Below, in pieces: positions 7,517 to 15,763 of a DNA stretch of 64,000 nucleotides. Source of the stretch: an uncultured Alphaproteobacteria bacterium (GTDB taxonomy: Bacteria; Pseudomonadota; Alphaproteobacteria; Rs-D84); assembly GCA_934272785.1 (NCBI GenBank), contig CAKQSE010000001.1, positions 75,445 through 139,444 of the forward strand. Direction: 5' to 3'. Made by a program: the position numbers and the translations under genes. The notes under the pieces are model-generated. The model saw only the letters and a list, made by a program, of their open reading frames with translations, was not told the DNA's origin and did no database searches. Numbering within the stretch: position 1 is the first letter of the stretch; each line of letters starts with the position of its first letter.

Positions 7517-9919
7517 TTACAATATCGGCGGGAAACAGTCGCCCCCGGTATCAGGACAACAATTGAATCCCTGGTCGCCCATATCAGTGAACGTTTCCCC
7601 GGTGCAGCATCCGTTTGCGTCGGGCGTTGTGCCATCTTCGCACGTGATAACGGATTGCACGGTGTCTTCTTCGACCTTGGCCGTTTGGAACGGATTTTGA
7701 ATCGAGCCATCATCGTTGTATTTCAGTCCCAAAACATTTTCATTGTATGTTTTGCTGCCGACACCACCTGTGCTGGCGATACTGTTAGAATTACTCGCGT
7801 CTTGCTGATTTTCATATACCGCCGCCTGGCGTGCATTATTGATAGCCTGATAGTTTTTAGATTTGCAATACGCCAACACCGTGCGATAGTCATACCCAGA
7901 GCTGTATATTTGTTCAGTCATACTGCCATTGATATCATATATGCCTTTGTCGTCTGCTTTGCAATATTGGTCAAAATTAAATGAGCGAACCTGGCCAACC
8001 CATGAGTCATCATCGGCTTTGCGACCACGCGTAAAGCTTTCCCAGTTGGCGCGCACGTTGCGATTGATATCTGCTTTTTGAGAGGCCGCAGTCACTTTAG
8101 CTACAGAACAATTTTTCGTCGTATCTTTACCGCATGTGATGACCAAATCAGTTGGTGAAAATACCGTTATACGCGTGCCGGCCGCAATTGAAAATGGGGG
8201 AACGGTATTGTCCAGCATATCCACAATAAACTTTTGGGCAACCTGGTTCCATGCGGTGATAATTTCATTTTTCGCCAATTCAGACGAACGCACAGTGCCC
8301 GATTGCACAACCGTATTGTTATCCAGGTCAATTTGATTCACAAATTTATCGGTAATCGGCGCAATCATATTCACCGCCGCCGGCACCACCGCGGTCAGTA
8401 ATGGCAACACCATTTGTTCGATATAATCCGTGCTGCCATATCCGGGAACGCCCGCGCGACCCTGGGAATCGCCAGAAAATGGGGTCGATTCTTGACTGGC
8501 AAAATTAAATTCAACGCCACTGGGTAAAATAAATTGATACCAACGAATATCCATACGACCAACGGTTTTATATGGCCCGGGAATATCACCCGTGACATAC
8601 CCCAGTAACAACGTTCCTGCCGGAATTACAACCGTGCGACCATTATCAGAATACACATTGCGATCAACCGTTGCACGCACCGGCAATGTTTTTGCGCCTT
8701 CTGTATACAATGATGGATCGGCGCGAACCTCGGACACAATGGTGGCCGGAATTGGCTTGTATTGCCGCAATACAAATGTGCGGTCAAACGGGTCAGATGA
8801 AAATATCGCCTGACCACTGGTCCCAATGATAACGTCGTCTGAATTATCCTTCATCGTGATGCCACTGCGAAAACGGGTGACGTCTTCGGTGCCGGAATCC
8901 GCCCCAGACATTTTTTCAATTTCATCGGTCGTCAATTGATATGCGCGATTTTTAACGCGCGATACCGGATTGGATAATTGTGGCAACGCGCCATCCGAAT
9001 TGATTGCGGTGTATCCGATATGTTCGGCGTCGGTCCCAATCTTTTTACCAGTGTTGTTTATATCGGTGATGATACCACTGTCGGGATTATAGACGCCCGT
9101 TGGATTGTTGCATTTTTTATCTGAAAACGGGTGAAAGTAATACGCGCCGCGTTCTGGACGAATCCATCCGATTTGCGTGCCGTTTGAATTGTACCCCGGA
9201 AATGCAAATTCAGAACACGCAACAGCCGGCGTGTCATTGACCACCGTTTCCGCTGGCGCATTATCACGTGCGTCGGCAAATGGATCGGCGGGGGCCAATG
9301 TCTCAACCTGGGTTTTAATCTCTTCCTGGACCGGTTTAGGCTCTGGCATTGGTGCGGGGGCGACAACCGGTTCTGGTTCCTTGACAGATACCGGCGCAAC
9401 CGCTGATAATACCAAAGCAATCTTTTCAGAATTAGACATGTCTTTGGGTTGGCGCGCATCGTGCCAATCAACAAACATTGCCAATGTTTTACTTTCCATT
9501 GCCGACGTTGGCGCGAATTCCAGTGTGATACTGCAAGCGGTAACTTGGTTTATTTCGGCCATTTTTTTGCAGGTGTCCTTGACGCTCAATCCCGCAACAC
9601 TTTCGTGATAGCGAACATCTTCGATTTTTGCCGGGGCCGTTGCATTAAAACGCAATGTGATTTTTTTTGTTGTGCCAATCGTAACATCGGTCCATGTCAA
9701 CGTGTTTTTATCCCAGTCATCGGTCGGATTCGCCGTGATAACCAATTGGATTGGATTGTCATCAGCGGTGCTCTGGACAGTGGATGATTTGCCACGCCCG
9801 CCCAACAACAAAATCAGCAATATCATCACGACAATAAATGCCGCCGCCAGCAACATCCACTGGATATGCTTTGGTGTTGTCTTTCGAATATTCGTAATTT
9901 GCTGTTTGATACCGCTCAT
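7517..9919 (-). CDS. virB10: Type IV secretion system VirB10/TrbI-like protein with long C-terminal extension
   Basis: 800 residues. A cytoplasmic start is followed by one membrane helix (WMLLAAAFIVVMILLILLL, about 21-39), a periplasmic region, and a Pro/Glu/Val linker (EPEPVVAPAPMPEPKP, about 185-200). The TrbI/VirB10 core spans about 370-620: a Q-Y-K-P-I-P-A-T start, VYSDNGRTVVIPAGTLLLGY, RWYQFILPSGVEFNF, then PPFSIAAGTRITVFSPTDL. VirB10 bridges inner and outer membranes of the channel. About 170 residues follow the core, ending in six closely spaced cysteines (CEDG, GCC, NCC, DCF); such a tail is not usual for VirB10. It lies 24 nt after virB9, with the spacing of one operon. An equivalent DotG-type protein is the main alternative. 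Confidence 0.85.
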   Translation of the reverse strand: MSGIKQQITNIRKTTPKHIQWMLLAAAFIVVMILLILLLGGRGKSSTVQSTADDNPIQLVITANPTDDWDKNTLTWTDVTIGTTKKITLRFNATAPAKIEDVRYHESVAGLSVKDTCKKMAEINQVTACSITLEFAPTSAMESKTLAMFVDWHDARQPKDMSNSEKIALVLSAVAPVSVKEPEPVVAPAPMPEPKPVQEEIKTQVETLAPADPFADARDNAPAETVVNDTPAVACSEFAFPGYNSNGTQIGWIRPERGAYYFHPFSDKKCNNPTGVYNPDSGIITDINNTGKKIGTDAEHIGYTAINSDGALPQLSNPVSRVKNRAYQLTTDEIEKMSGADSGTEDVTRFRSGITMKDNSDDVIIGTSGQAIFSSDPFDRTFVLRQYKPIPATIVSEVRADPSLYTEGAKTLPVRATVDRNVYSDNGRTVVIPAGTLLLGYVTGDIPGPYKTVGRMDIRWYQFILPSGVEFNFASQESTPFSGDSQGRAGVPGYGSTDYIEQMVLPLLTAVVPAAVNMIAPITDKFVNQIDLDNNTVVQSGTVRSSELAKNEIITAWNQVAQKFIVDMLDNTVPPFSIAAGTRITVFSPTDLVITCGKDTTKNCSVAKVTAASQKADINRNVRANWESFTRGRKADDDSWVGQVRSFNFDQYCKADDKGIYDINGSMTEQIYSSGYDYRTVLAYCKSKNYQAINNARQAAVYENQQDASNSNSIASTGGVGSKTYNENVLGLKYNDDGSIQNPFQTAKVEEDTVQSVITCEDGTTPDANGCCTGETFTDMGDQGFNCCPDTGGDCFPPIL

Positions 9920-9943
9920 ATTAAATCCCGCCTGGAATATCAG

Positions 9944-11476
9944 TTATTGAATACGCACAACGCTGCAACTGGCCCCGCTGAATTTCAACAGTTGGTCGCA
10001 CAGTTTCTGGGCCGTGTCAATGTCGGCCATTGGACCGATGCGCAAACGATACAGACGCGCCGCGCGTGATGTTGCACCCAATTCGCCAACACCCTGTTCG
10101 TCAACGGCAAAGAACACCTTGTCCTTGTACGGGGTCAGCAATCCAACACCATCATCGCCGCTGAATTTCGCCAGCAATCCCGTCCAATAATCGTCCAGTG
10201 CCTTGACCGATGTGTCCGATTTCAATTCAACGGCAACACCGTTCTGGTTGCTGGTAATCAGTGGAATATTCGTCTGGGGCAGGTAAGAGCCCGCCGTCAC
10301 GCGTTCGGTCGGCATCATATTTACACCAGTGGTGCCCGACGACATAGCCGGCATTGTGGCGGTTGTCGCAACAGACGCCGGCATGTAATATCCCGTGCCC
10401 GCAATCGCGTTTGTGTTCGAAATGTATGTCGGCGTCCCGGTGTAATTTACACCCGCCGTATTGATTGCATTTTGATCCATTGAATACGCAATGTTATTCA
10501 GTGATTGTCCCGACATCATGGATTGTGCAACGTTCGCCTCGGCCAATGCCATGACCGACGCCGTGTCGGCAATCAAGAACGGCTTTTCGCGCTTTTTAAT
10601 ACACACAATGCGTTGCCCACTGCGCAGGACCATGTCGCCTACGGCCTCTACTATCAACAGGCGGCCATCGTCACCATCGGTGCGGAATCCAACCGGGGAT
10701 TCACCACCCTCGACCAACAATGAAACCACCGGACGCTGGGTCATGGCAATAACCTTGTCGCCAAAGTCAATGTATGTGAATATACGATCGCGCCATACGC
10801 GTTCTGGGGCGATAACATAATCGTCTGGGTTTGGAACAAAGATATCCAAATCAAAACGGAATTCCGATGGATCAATCTTCATTGATTTAATCCAACCGTA
10901 ATCTTCGCCATCGGCACCAACCGTGCTGGTGGTTTTGGCGGCCCTTTTAAATATAGATGATGCGCCACTGGTCGCGTCGTTCGCACTTGTTGCACCTGGC
11001 AAAGTCGTATTGCCGTCCAGAACAACCTCTACCTGGGAATAGGTGATTTCGCTGGAATTAGATGGTTCACTGCGCAGATAGAAAATATATTTATTACCAG
11101 ATTTGCCCGTCACAATCAGGTTTGTGTCCGAACCCTGGTTGCTGGCGGTGGGGCTGATAATCATTGTGCGATCGCCCTGGTTCGCCTCTATCGTGAACAG
11201 ACCCTGGTTTCCGATAACCGCGTCGGCAATTTGTTCGCCATTCGGCAGGGACACCATCGTCACCATACCGTTACGCAGTTTGATGGGCAATACACTGCCC
11301 GTGGTCCATGACAATTGGGCGTATCCGGGTTTTGTGCTGCCCGCGGCCATATTTGCGGTTGGGTTATCCCATGCGTCCTGGACACCATAGTTCACCGCGA
11401 TCGCCGGTGCAATCATGCACATCGACGCCAGGCAAAACACAGATATGTTTAACTTGATTGCTGTCTTAAAACTCAT
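9944..11476 (-). CDS. virB9: VirB9/TrbG-like outer-membrane core protein with C-terminal SPOR domain
   Basis: 510 residues from ATG 11476 (AAGGAATTGGGC upstream); a TTG seven codons earlier is less likely. There is a signal peptide (MSFKTAIKLN to APAIA). The middle, about residues 190-310, carries the VirB9 pattern: VWRDRIFTYIDFGDKVIAM, QRPVVSLLVEGGESPVGFRT and LRSGQRIVCIKK. After a Ser/Thr/Ala/Met-rich linker the last ~80 residues (YWTGLLAKF to CSVVRIQ, with YRLRIGPMADIDTAQKLC) read as a SPOR domain. In type IV systems VirB9 pairs with VirB10 in the outer core ring. A SPOR module would tie that ring to septal or remodelled peptidoglycan (inference). It is the middle gene of virB8-virB9-virB10. 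Confidence 0.82.
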   Translation of the reverse strand: MSFKTAIKLNISVFCLASMCMIAPAIAVNYGVQDAWDNPTANMAAGSTKPGYAQLSWTTGSVLPIKLRNGMVTMVSLPNGEQIADAVIGNQGLFTIEANQGDRTMIISPTASNQGSDTNLIVTGKSGNKYIFYLRSEPSNSSEITYSQVEVVLDGNTTLPGATSANDATSGASSIFKRAAKTTSTVGADGEDYGWIKSMKIDPSEFRFDLDIFVPNPDDYVIAPERVWRDRIFTYIDFGDKVIAMTQRPVVSLLVEGGESPVGFRTDGDDGRLLIVEAVGDMVLRSGQRIVCIKKREKPFLIADTASVMALAEANVAQSMMSGQSLNNIAYSMDQNAINTAGVNYTGTPTYISNTNAIAGTGYYMPASVATTATMPAMSSGTTGVNMMPTERVTAGSYLPQTNIPLITSNQNGVAVELKSDTSVKALDDYWTGLLAKFSGDDGVGLLTPYKDKVFFAVDEQGVGELGATSRAARLYRLRIGPMADIDTAQKLCDQLLKFSGASCSVVRIQ

Positions 11477-11521
11477 GCCCAATTCCTTACCTTTCAATTC
11501 ATGTCGTGCGATGGGGACATA

Positions 11522-12199
11522 TTACTGTCCGTCATCAAGATATCCCGTGTCCAGCGGGTCCCCGTTCCCAGATTCCACGCGGTATTCCGATACGCGCACA
11601 CCCAGCGGGTTATCCAGACGTTCCGACCACTTTAATTTTGTGTCGTCGTCCATTTGTAATTTCAATACGATTGTATAATCTTTTTTGGCGGTCTGTCCAC
11701 CACTATCTTCACAAAAATACTTAAATTTTACCGCGAACGTATCCGCCGTGCGTGGTGTGACCGCACCGTTTTCGAATTCCACGCTGCAACTGAATTCAAA
11801 ATCAGGCGCGCTGTTCATTATGGCGTTCCACATATTTGTCTGGGTAAATGCGTCATAAACCGCGTCCGTGGACCATGTGTGAACGATGCCCGTCGCGTCA
11901 TTGTTCCATTTGCGCAACATTACGCGTCCATCAGGCACGATTTCATTACGCGCCTTGATATATTCGCGAATAAATGCGCGTTTATACCATTTGACATTTT
12001 CGTCGGTTGTCGGCAACTGGTGAACGACAACGTCCCGGTCGGCACGCAGTTCGGAATTCAAAAAGAACACCTGGGGCCGGTTCAGCGGGAACATTTTATA
12101 CAGTGTATATCCTAACACCCCCAGCACGACAATCGCGCCAGCCAGCACAAACGTCATCAGTCGTGATAATAAAATTGGCGGTTCTATGCGGTCTTGCAA
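11522..12199 (-). CDS. virB8: VirB8-like inner-membrane assembly factor of type IV secretion
   Basis: 225 residues. The start is a TTG at 12199 with GAGGAAG just upstream; the first in-frame ATG (about residue 15) falls inside the membrane helix and is less plausible. One membrane segment (LMTFVLAGAIVVLGVLGYTLY, about 14-34) is followed by a periplasmic NTF2-like domain of about 170 residues (WYKRAFIREYIKARNEI, VYDAFTQTNMWNAIMNSA, FAVKFKYFCEDSG, then LKLQMDDDTKLKWSERLDNPLGVRVSEYRVE). VirB8 nucleates channel assembly. It is first in the minus-strand operon. The DotI/IcmL family shares the fold and cannot be fully excluded. Confidence 0.82.
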   Translation of the reverse strand: MQDRIEPPILLSRLMTFVLAGAIVVLGVLGYTLYKMFPLNRPQVFFLNSELRADRDVVVHQLPTTDENVKWYKRAFIREYIKARNEIVPDGRVMLRKWNNDATGIVHTWSTDAVYDAFTQTNMWNAIMNSAPDFEFSCSVEFENGAVTPRTADTFAVKFKYFCEDSGGQTAKKDYTIVLKLQMDDDTKLKWSERLDNPLGVRVSEYRVESGNGDPLDTGYLDDGQ

Positions 12200-12306
12200 T
12201 GACTTCCTCTCTCTGTTTTTAACAAATCATAGACAAAAAGTGGCACTGCGTGCAAGTAAAAAGTGCGAAAAATCAAAAAAAATCAGACCGGTTTTTCAGA
12301 TTTTGC

Positions 12307-12380
12307 TTGCGCGCGACGCGTTAAAATCATATAATATGTGCGCTTTTTCTGCTTGCTTTTTCGTTTGTGTGTGCTATCCT
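12307..12380 (+). promoter_or_regulatory. Probable tandem promoters for tRNA-Trp-secE-nusG
   Basis: Two sigma70-type candidates: TTGCGC-N17-TATAAT (12307-12312, 12330-12335) and TTGCTT-N16-TATCCT (12353-12358, 12375-12380). Both point to the tRNA-Trp gene 57-100 nt downstream. The 237-nt gap between virB8 and the tRNA has no gene. Confidence 0.6.
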
Positions 12381-12436
12381 GGCGCAGACTATCGGGATGG
12401 TTGCGTGATTGTGCAGGCATAAAAGCGACCAAAAAC

Positions 12437-12510
12437 AGGGGCATAGTTCAACGGTAGAATATCGGTCTCCAAAACCGCGGATAAGGGTTCGATTCCTTTT
12501 GCCCCTGCCA
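12437..12510 (+). tRNA. tRNA-Trp (anticodon CCA)
   Basis: Full cloverleaf of 74 nt with encoded CCA: acceptor AGGGGCA pairs with TGCCCCT, the anticodon loop CTCCAAA has anticodon CCA, and the T loop is GGTTCGATTCC. It precedes secE by 34 nt, the classic tRNA-Trp-secE-nusG order. Confidence 0.97.
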
Positions 12511-12544
12511 AGATTTCTGATGGTCGGACATAGTGGGCGAATTT

Positions 12545-12724
12545 ATGAAAAAAGTTATTGATTATATTAAATCTGTGCGCAGTGAGTGGTTTAAAATCGT
12601 ATGGCCATCACGCGACACTGTTGTTCGTGCAACTATTATGATTCTGGTATTTTCTGCGGCGGCGGCATTGTTCTTCTTTGCGGTGGACAGTGTGCTGAAC
12701 GCAATTGTTGGTTGGATTTTCTAA
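12545..12724 (+). CDS. secE: Preprotein translocase subunit SecE
   Basis: 59 residues, the short one-helix SecE form. ATG 12545 gives MKKVIDYIKSVRSEWFKIVW; a GTG four codons upstream is unlikely. The amphipathic cytoplasmic helix with conserved W-P (KIVWPSRDTVVRAT) precedes a single membrane helix (MILVFSAAAALFFFAVDSVL). SecE clamps the two halves of SecY. nusG begins 25 nt downstream. Confidence 0.95.
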   Translation: MKKVIDYIKSVRSEWFKIVWPSRDTVVRATIMILVFSAAAALFFFAVDSVLNAIVGWIF

Positions 12725-12749
12725 AACAAAACGGGCAAAGGATACGCAT

Positions 12750-13283
12750 ATGGAAGATAAAATGCAATGGTTTGTTGTAAATGTTCATACCGGCTGTGAA
12801 GACAAGGTTGCCCGCGGCCTGCGCGAACAGATTGATAAACGCCGCTTGAATGCGTTGTTTGGTGAAATTTTGGTCCCAACACGCGAAGTGACCGAAATCA
12901 AGGGTGGCAAACGTGTAAAATCTGAAAAGAAATTCTTTCCGGGTTATATCGTTGTCCAGATGGTTTTGAACAATGAAACGTTTTCATTGGTTAAATTGAT
13001 GCCCCAGGTTGTTATGTTCTTGGGTGCGAAGAACAAGCCAATCGCCGTCAGCGAAGAAGAAGCGCGTCGCCTGCAAAAACAGGTGGAAGAGGGCGCGGTT
13101 TCTGTCGAAGATGTCGAGTACGAGATTGGGCAAGAAGTTCATGTTATCGATGGGCCGTTCAATGGTTTCAATGGTATCGTGGCCGAGGTTGATAATCTGA
13201 AACAAAAAATGACCGCGACGATTTTAGTATTTGGCCGTGAAACCAGTGTAGAACTGAGCTTTGCCGAGGTTGAACGCGTCTAA
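12750..13283 (+). CDS. nusG: Transcription termination/antitermination protein NusG
   Basis: 177 residues from ATG 12750 with AAAGGA upstream; an ATG four codons later is also possible. The NGN domain runs WFVVNVHTGCEDKVARGL to about residue 115 and includes KKFFPGYIVVQM. The C-terminal KOW domain contains VHVIDGPFNGFNGIV and ends in the VELSFAEVERV strand. NusG binds the RNA polymerase clamp, suppresses pausing and links to Rho or ribosomal protein S10. It sits directly upstream of its partners' genes rplKAJL-rpoBC. Confidence 0.97.
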   Translation: MEDKMQWFVVNVHTGCEDKVARGLREQIDKRRLNALFGEILVPTREVTEIKGGKRVKSEKKFFPGYIVVQMVLNNETFSLVKLMPQVVMFLGAKNKPIAVSEEEARRLQKQVEEGAVSVEDVEYEIGQEVHVIDGPFNGFNGIVAEVDNLKQKMTATILVFGRETSVELSFAEVERV

Positions 13284-13299
13284 ATAAAAAAAAGAGTTT

Positions 13300-13333
13300 T
13301 TGGATTTTTGCGAAATGGTTTCGCTAAAAATCC
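13300..13333 (+). promoter_or_regulatory. Strong hairpin in the nusG-rplK spacer
   Basis: GGATTTTTGCGAAA and TTTCGC-TAAAAATCC form a near-perfect stem around a loop of a few bases. There is no T run after it, so it is more likely an RNA processing or control element of the L11 mRNA leader than a terminator. L1 is known to repress the rplK-rplA mRNA at a leader structure; whether this hairpin is that target is inference. Confidence 0.5.
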
Positions 13334-13390
13334 GGGCGGCAGATGCGCCACATCGAACCGCCACACAACCAAAAGAAATGGAGTGAACAA

Positions 13391-13822
13391 ATGGCAAAGA
13401 AAGAACTGAAAGGGATTGTCAAACTGGTCGTCCCTGCAAAGCAAGCAAATCCTGCGCCACCAATTGGGCCAGTGTTGGGTGCCAACGGTGTGAACATCGC
13501 AGAATTCTGTAAACAATTTAACGACAAAACAGCTGACAAAGAACCGGGTATGCCGATTCCGTGTATTATCACTGTTTATACTGACCGCAGCTTTGAATTT
13601 ATTATGAAGTTGCCGCCGGTGTCGTATTACATTAAAAAGGCGTTGAAACTGAAATCTGGTTCCAAAAAGCCGGGTCGTGATTTCGTTGGAACGATTTCCA
13701 AAGACCAGGTAAAACAGATTGCAGAAAGCAAAATGCCGGACTTGAATTGCTCTACCATTGAATCCGCAATGAACATCGTCGCGGGTCAGTGCCGTTCTAT
13801 GGGCGTAAAGGTGGAGGAATAA
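13391..13822 (+). CDS. rplK: 50S ribosomal protein L11
   Basis: 143 residues from ATG 13391 (GGAGTG upstream). It has the L11 signatures [26 protein letters not shown] at the N-terminus and a C-terminal RNA-binding domain ending [18 protein letters not shown]11 forms the GTPase-associated centre with 23S rRNA and L10-L12. Four bases separate its stop from the rplA start, a co-translated pair. Confidence 0.98.
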   Translation: MAKKELKGIVKLVVPAKQANPAPPIGPVLGANGVNIAEFCKQFNDKTADKEPGMPIPCIITVYTDRSFEFIMKLPPVSYYIKKALKLKSGSKKPGRDFVGTISKDQVKQIAESKMPDLNCSTIESAMNIVAGQCRSMGVKVEE

Positions 13823-13825
13823 GAT

Positions 13826-14500
13826 ATGAAACTGACAAAAAGACAAAAAACATGGGCAAACCTGGACACAGACAAAGTGTATTCTTTGACTGATGCGATC
13901 GAGGCCCTGCGCGGTTACACATCGAAAAAGTTCGACGAAAGCTTGGAAATCGCAATCAGATTGGGTATTGATGTTACCAAGGCTGACCAGAATATTCGTG
14001 GTATGTTGTCCTTGCCAAACGGCACAGGTAAAACAGTCCGCGTCGCAGTATTTACTGTCAACAGTGCTGACGATGCTAAAAAGGCGGGCGCAGATGTTGT
14101 TGGTGGCGAAGAACTGATTGAAAAGGTTGCCGGTGGCGAAATCAATTTCGACCGCGTTATTGCAACACCAGATATGATGCCGAAAATGTCAAAAATCGCA
14201 CGTATCTTGGGGCCAAAGGGCTTGATGCCGAATCCGAAATTGGGCACGGTTACAAACAACGTTGCCGAAGCGGTCAAGGTTGCCAAGGCTGGCCAGATTG
14301 AATATCGTGCGGAAAAGAAAGGTATCATTCACGCCGGTATTGGTAAAATGTCATTCACAACTGAACAATTGGTTGAAAATGCGACTGCATTGGTTGACCA
14401 GTTGAAAAAGGTGAAACCTGCATCGTCCAAGGGTCAGTATATCTTGGGTGCGTCTGTTGCGACAACCCAGGGACCAGGCTTGAAAGTTGATGTAAGATAA
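13826..14500 (+). CDS. rplA: 50S ribosomal protein L1
   Basis: 224 residues. It contains the L1 hallmark ARILGPKGLMPNPKLGTVT and the typical N-terminal KRQKTWANLDTDKVYSLTDAI. L1 forms the mobile L1 stalk at the E site and in many bacteria represses the rplK-rplA mRNA. The L10 leader region follows directly. Confidence 0.98.
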   Translation: MKLTKRQKTWANLDTDKVYSLTDAIEALRGYTSKKFDESLEIAIRLGIDVTKADQNIRGMLSLPNGTGKTVRVAVFTVNSADDAKKAGADVVGGEELIEKVAGGEINFDRVIATPDMMPKMSKIARILGPKGLMPNPKLGTVTNNVAEAVKVAKAGQIEYRAEKKGIIHAGIGKMSFTTEQLVENATALVDQLKKVKPASSKGQYILGASVATTQGPGLKVDVR

Positions 14501-14712
14501 GTTATGTCCTGGTGCGGCAAATGTCGTACCAGGGCAAAGTAGAGATTTCTGTCCGAGACTGATGGTGTTGGCAACAACTTAATTCCCATCATAGACAAAG
14601 AAAAAATTCTTTGGGGCAGGAACCGCAGCCCCATCCCGGGAAACCGGATGGAAAGTTTAACAAAGCAGGGATTCCGGGGGTAACCCTGAAATCTGGAAGT
14701 AAAGGATAAAAT
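14501..14712 (+). ncRNA. Ribosomal L10 leader (autoregulatory mRNA leader of rplJL)
   Basis: A 212-nt structured gap between rplA and rplJ, the standard place for the L10 leader. It contains a hairpin (CCTGGT...ACCAGG, 14507-14538), an unpaired purine-rich stretch, and further pairing (GGGGCAGG with a downstream CCCC tract). In the known family the L10(L12)4 complex binds a kink-turn in this leader and represses translation of rplJ-rplL. The call rests on position and visible stems; a covariance-model match would settle it. Confidence 0.75.
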
Positions 14713-15189
14713 ATGAGACGCGAAGAAAAATCAGATTTGATTTCAGCGTTGCAGTCGTCCTTGAAAGATGCAAACGGTGTTTTCGTCGTTGAAAACCACG
14801 GTCTGACCGTAAAGGAAATGGAAAGCCTGCGCAACGAATTGCGCCCACTGGTTTCCGTTTTCAAAGTCGTTAAAAACCGTTTGATGAAATTGGCGTTGAA
14901 AGACACCGATTTCGAACCTGTGTCCGAAATGATGAAGCGTCCGACCGCAGTTGCCGTTGCAACAGATGGTCTGGCGGTCACCAAGGTTTTGGCAAAGTTC
15001 GCCGAGGCGCACCCAAACCTGACCATCATTGGTGGTAAAATGGACGCAGATGTCTTGGACAAAGACGGCATTGTGCAATTATCCAAACTGCCATCCCTGT
15101 TGGAAATCCGTGGCACTATCGCGCGTATCTTGGTCGAACCAGCATCGCGCCTGGCCCGCGTTTCTGCAGAGTATGGAAAGAAAAATTAA
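14713..15189 (+). CDS. rplJ: 50S ribosomal protein L10
   Basis: 158 residues, ATG 14713 with AAAGGA upstream. It has the N-terminal rRNA-binding domain (EEKSDLISALQSSLKDANGVFVVENHGLTVKEM, with VVKNRLMKLAL) and a C-terminal helix (IRGTIARILVEPASRLARVSA) that carries L7/L12 dimers. It forms the ribosomal stalk base and acts as repressor of its own mRNA through the leader upstream. Confidence 0.97.
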   Translation: MRREEKSDLISALQSSLKDANGVFVVENHGLTVKEMESLRNELRPLVSVFKVVKNRLMKLALKDTDFEPVSEMMKRPTAVAVATDGLAVTKVLAKFAEAHPNLTIIGGKMDADVLDKDGIVQLSKLPSLLEIRGTIARILVEPASRLARVSAEYGKKN

Positions 15190-15239
15190 ATATCAAAGTG
15201 GCAACATTTTGATTTACCTAAACTAATAGGAGCTAAAAA

Positions 15240-15605
15240 ATGGCAGACATTCAGAAATTAGTTGAAGAATTGTCAAAATTGACCGTTTTGGAAGCAGTTG
15301 AACTGTCCAAAGCGTTGGAAGAAACATGGGGCGTTTCCGCCGCCGCCGCAGTTGCAGTTGCAGCTGGTCCGGCCGCTGCTGCCGCCGAAGAAAAAACAGA
15401 ATTCGACGTTGTTTTGGCCGAAATCGGTGCAAACAAATTGGCCGTTATCAAGGCTGTCAAAGAAATGACAGGTCTGGGCCTGAGCGAAGCGAAAGCTTTG
15501 GTCGAATCTGCACCAAAGGCAGTGAAAGAAGCTGTTGCCAAAGATGAAGCTGAAAAAATGAAGGCTACATTGGAAGCAGCAGGTGCCAAGGTTGAATTGA
15601 AATAA
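15240..15605 (+). CDS. rplL: 50S ribosomal protein L7/L12
   Basis: 121 residues. An N-terminal dimerisation domain ([19 protein letters not shown]), an Ala-rich hinge (about residues 36-50) and the C-terminal factor-binding domain with [20 protein letters not shown] and [12 protein letters not shown]. It recruits translation GTPases. The gene has its own ribosome-binding site (AGGAGC) 50 nt after rplJ. Confidence 0.98.
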   Translation: MADIQKLVEELSKLTVLEAVELSKALEETWGVSAAAAVAVAAGPAAAAAEEKTEFDVVLAEIGANKLAVIKAVKEMTGLGLSEAKALVESAPKAVKEAVAKDEAEKMKATLEAAGAKVELK

Positions 15606-15642
15606 TTCATCCCGTCGGGCGGACGCCTGACACAATAAAAAG

Positions 15643-15709
15643 TCGCGGCATTGCCGCGCAAACGCCGGCCCACCAGGGGAATTTTCCCCGGTGGGCGCAA
15701 AGGCGTAAA
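15643..15709 (+). promoter_or_regulatory. Hairpins in the rplL-rpoB spacer (possible attenuator)
   Basis: Two stems lie in the 158-nt gap: GTCGCGGCA-ttgCCGCG and GCCCACC-AGGGGAATTTTCCCC-GGTGGGC. The second lacks a T run. In other bacteria this gap holds an attenuator or RNase III site that sets the ratio of L7/L12 to RNA polymerase; that function here is inferred from position. Confidence 0.5.
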
Positions 15710-15763
15710 AACAGTATTAAATAGTTTCGTTTGCAAAACGCACAAAAAAAAGGATTGATACCC

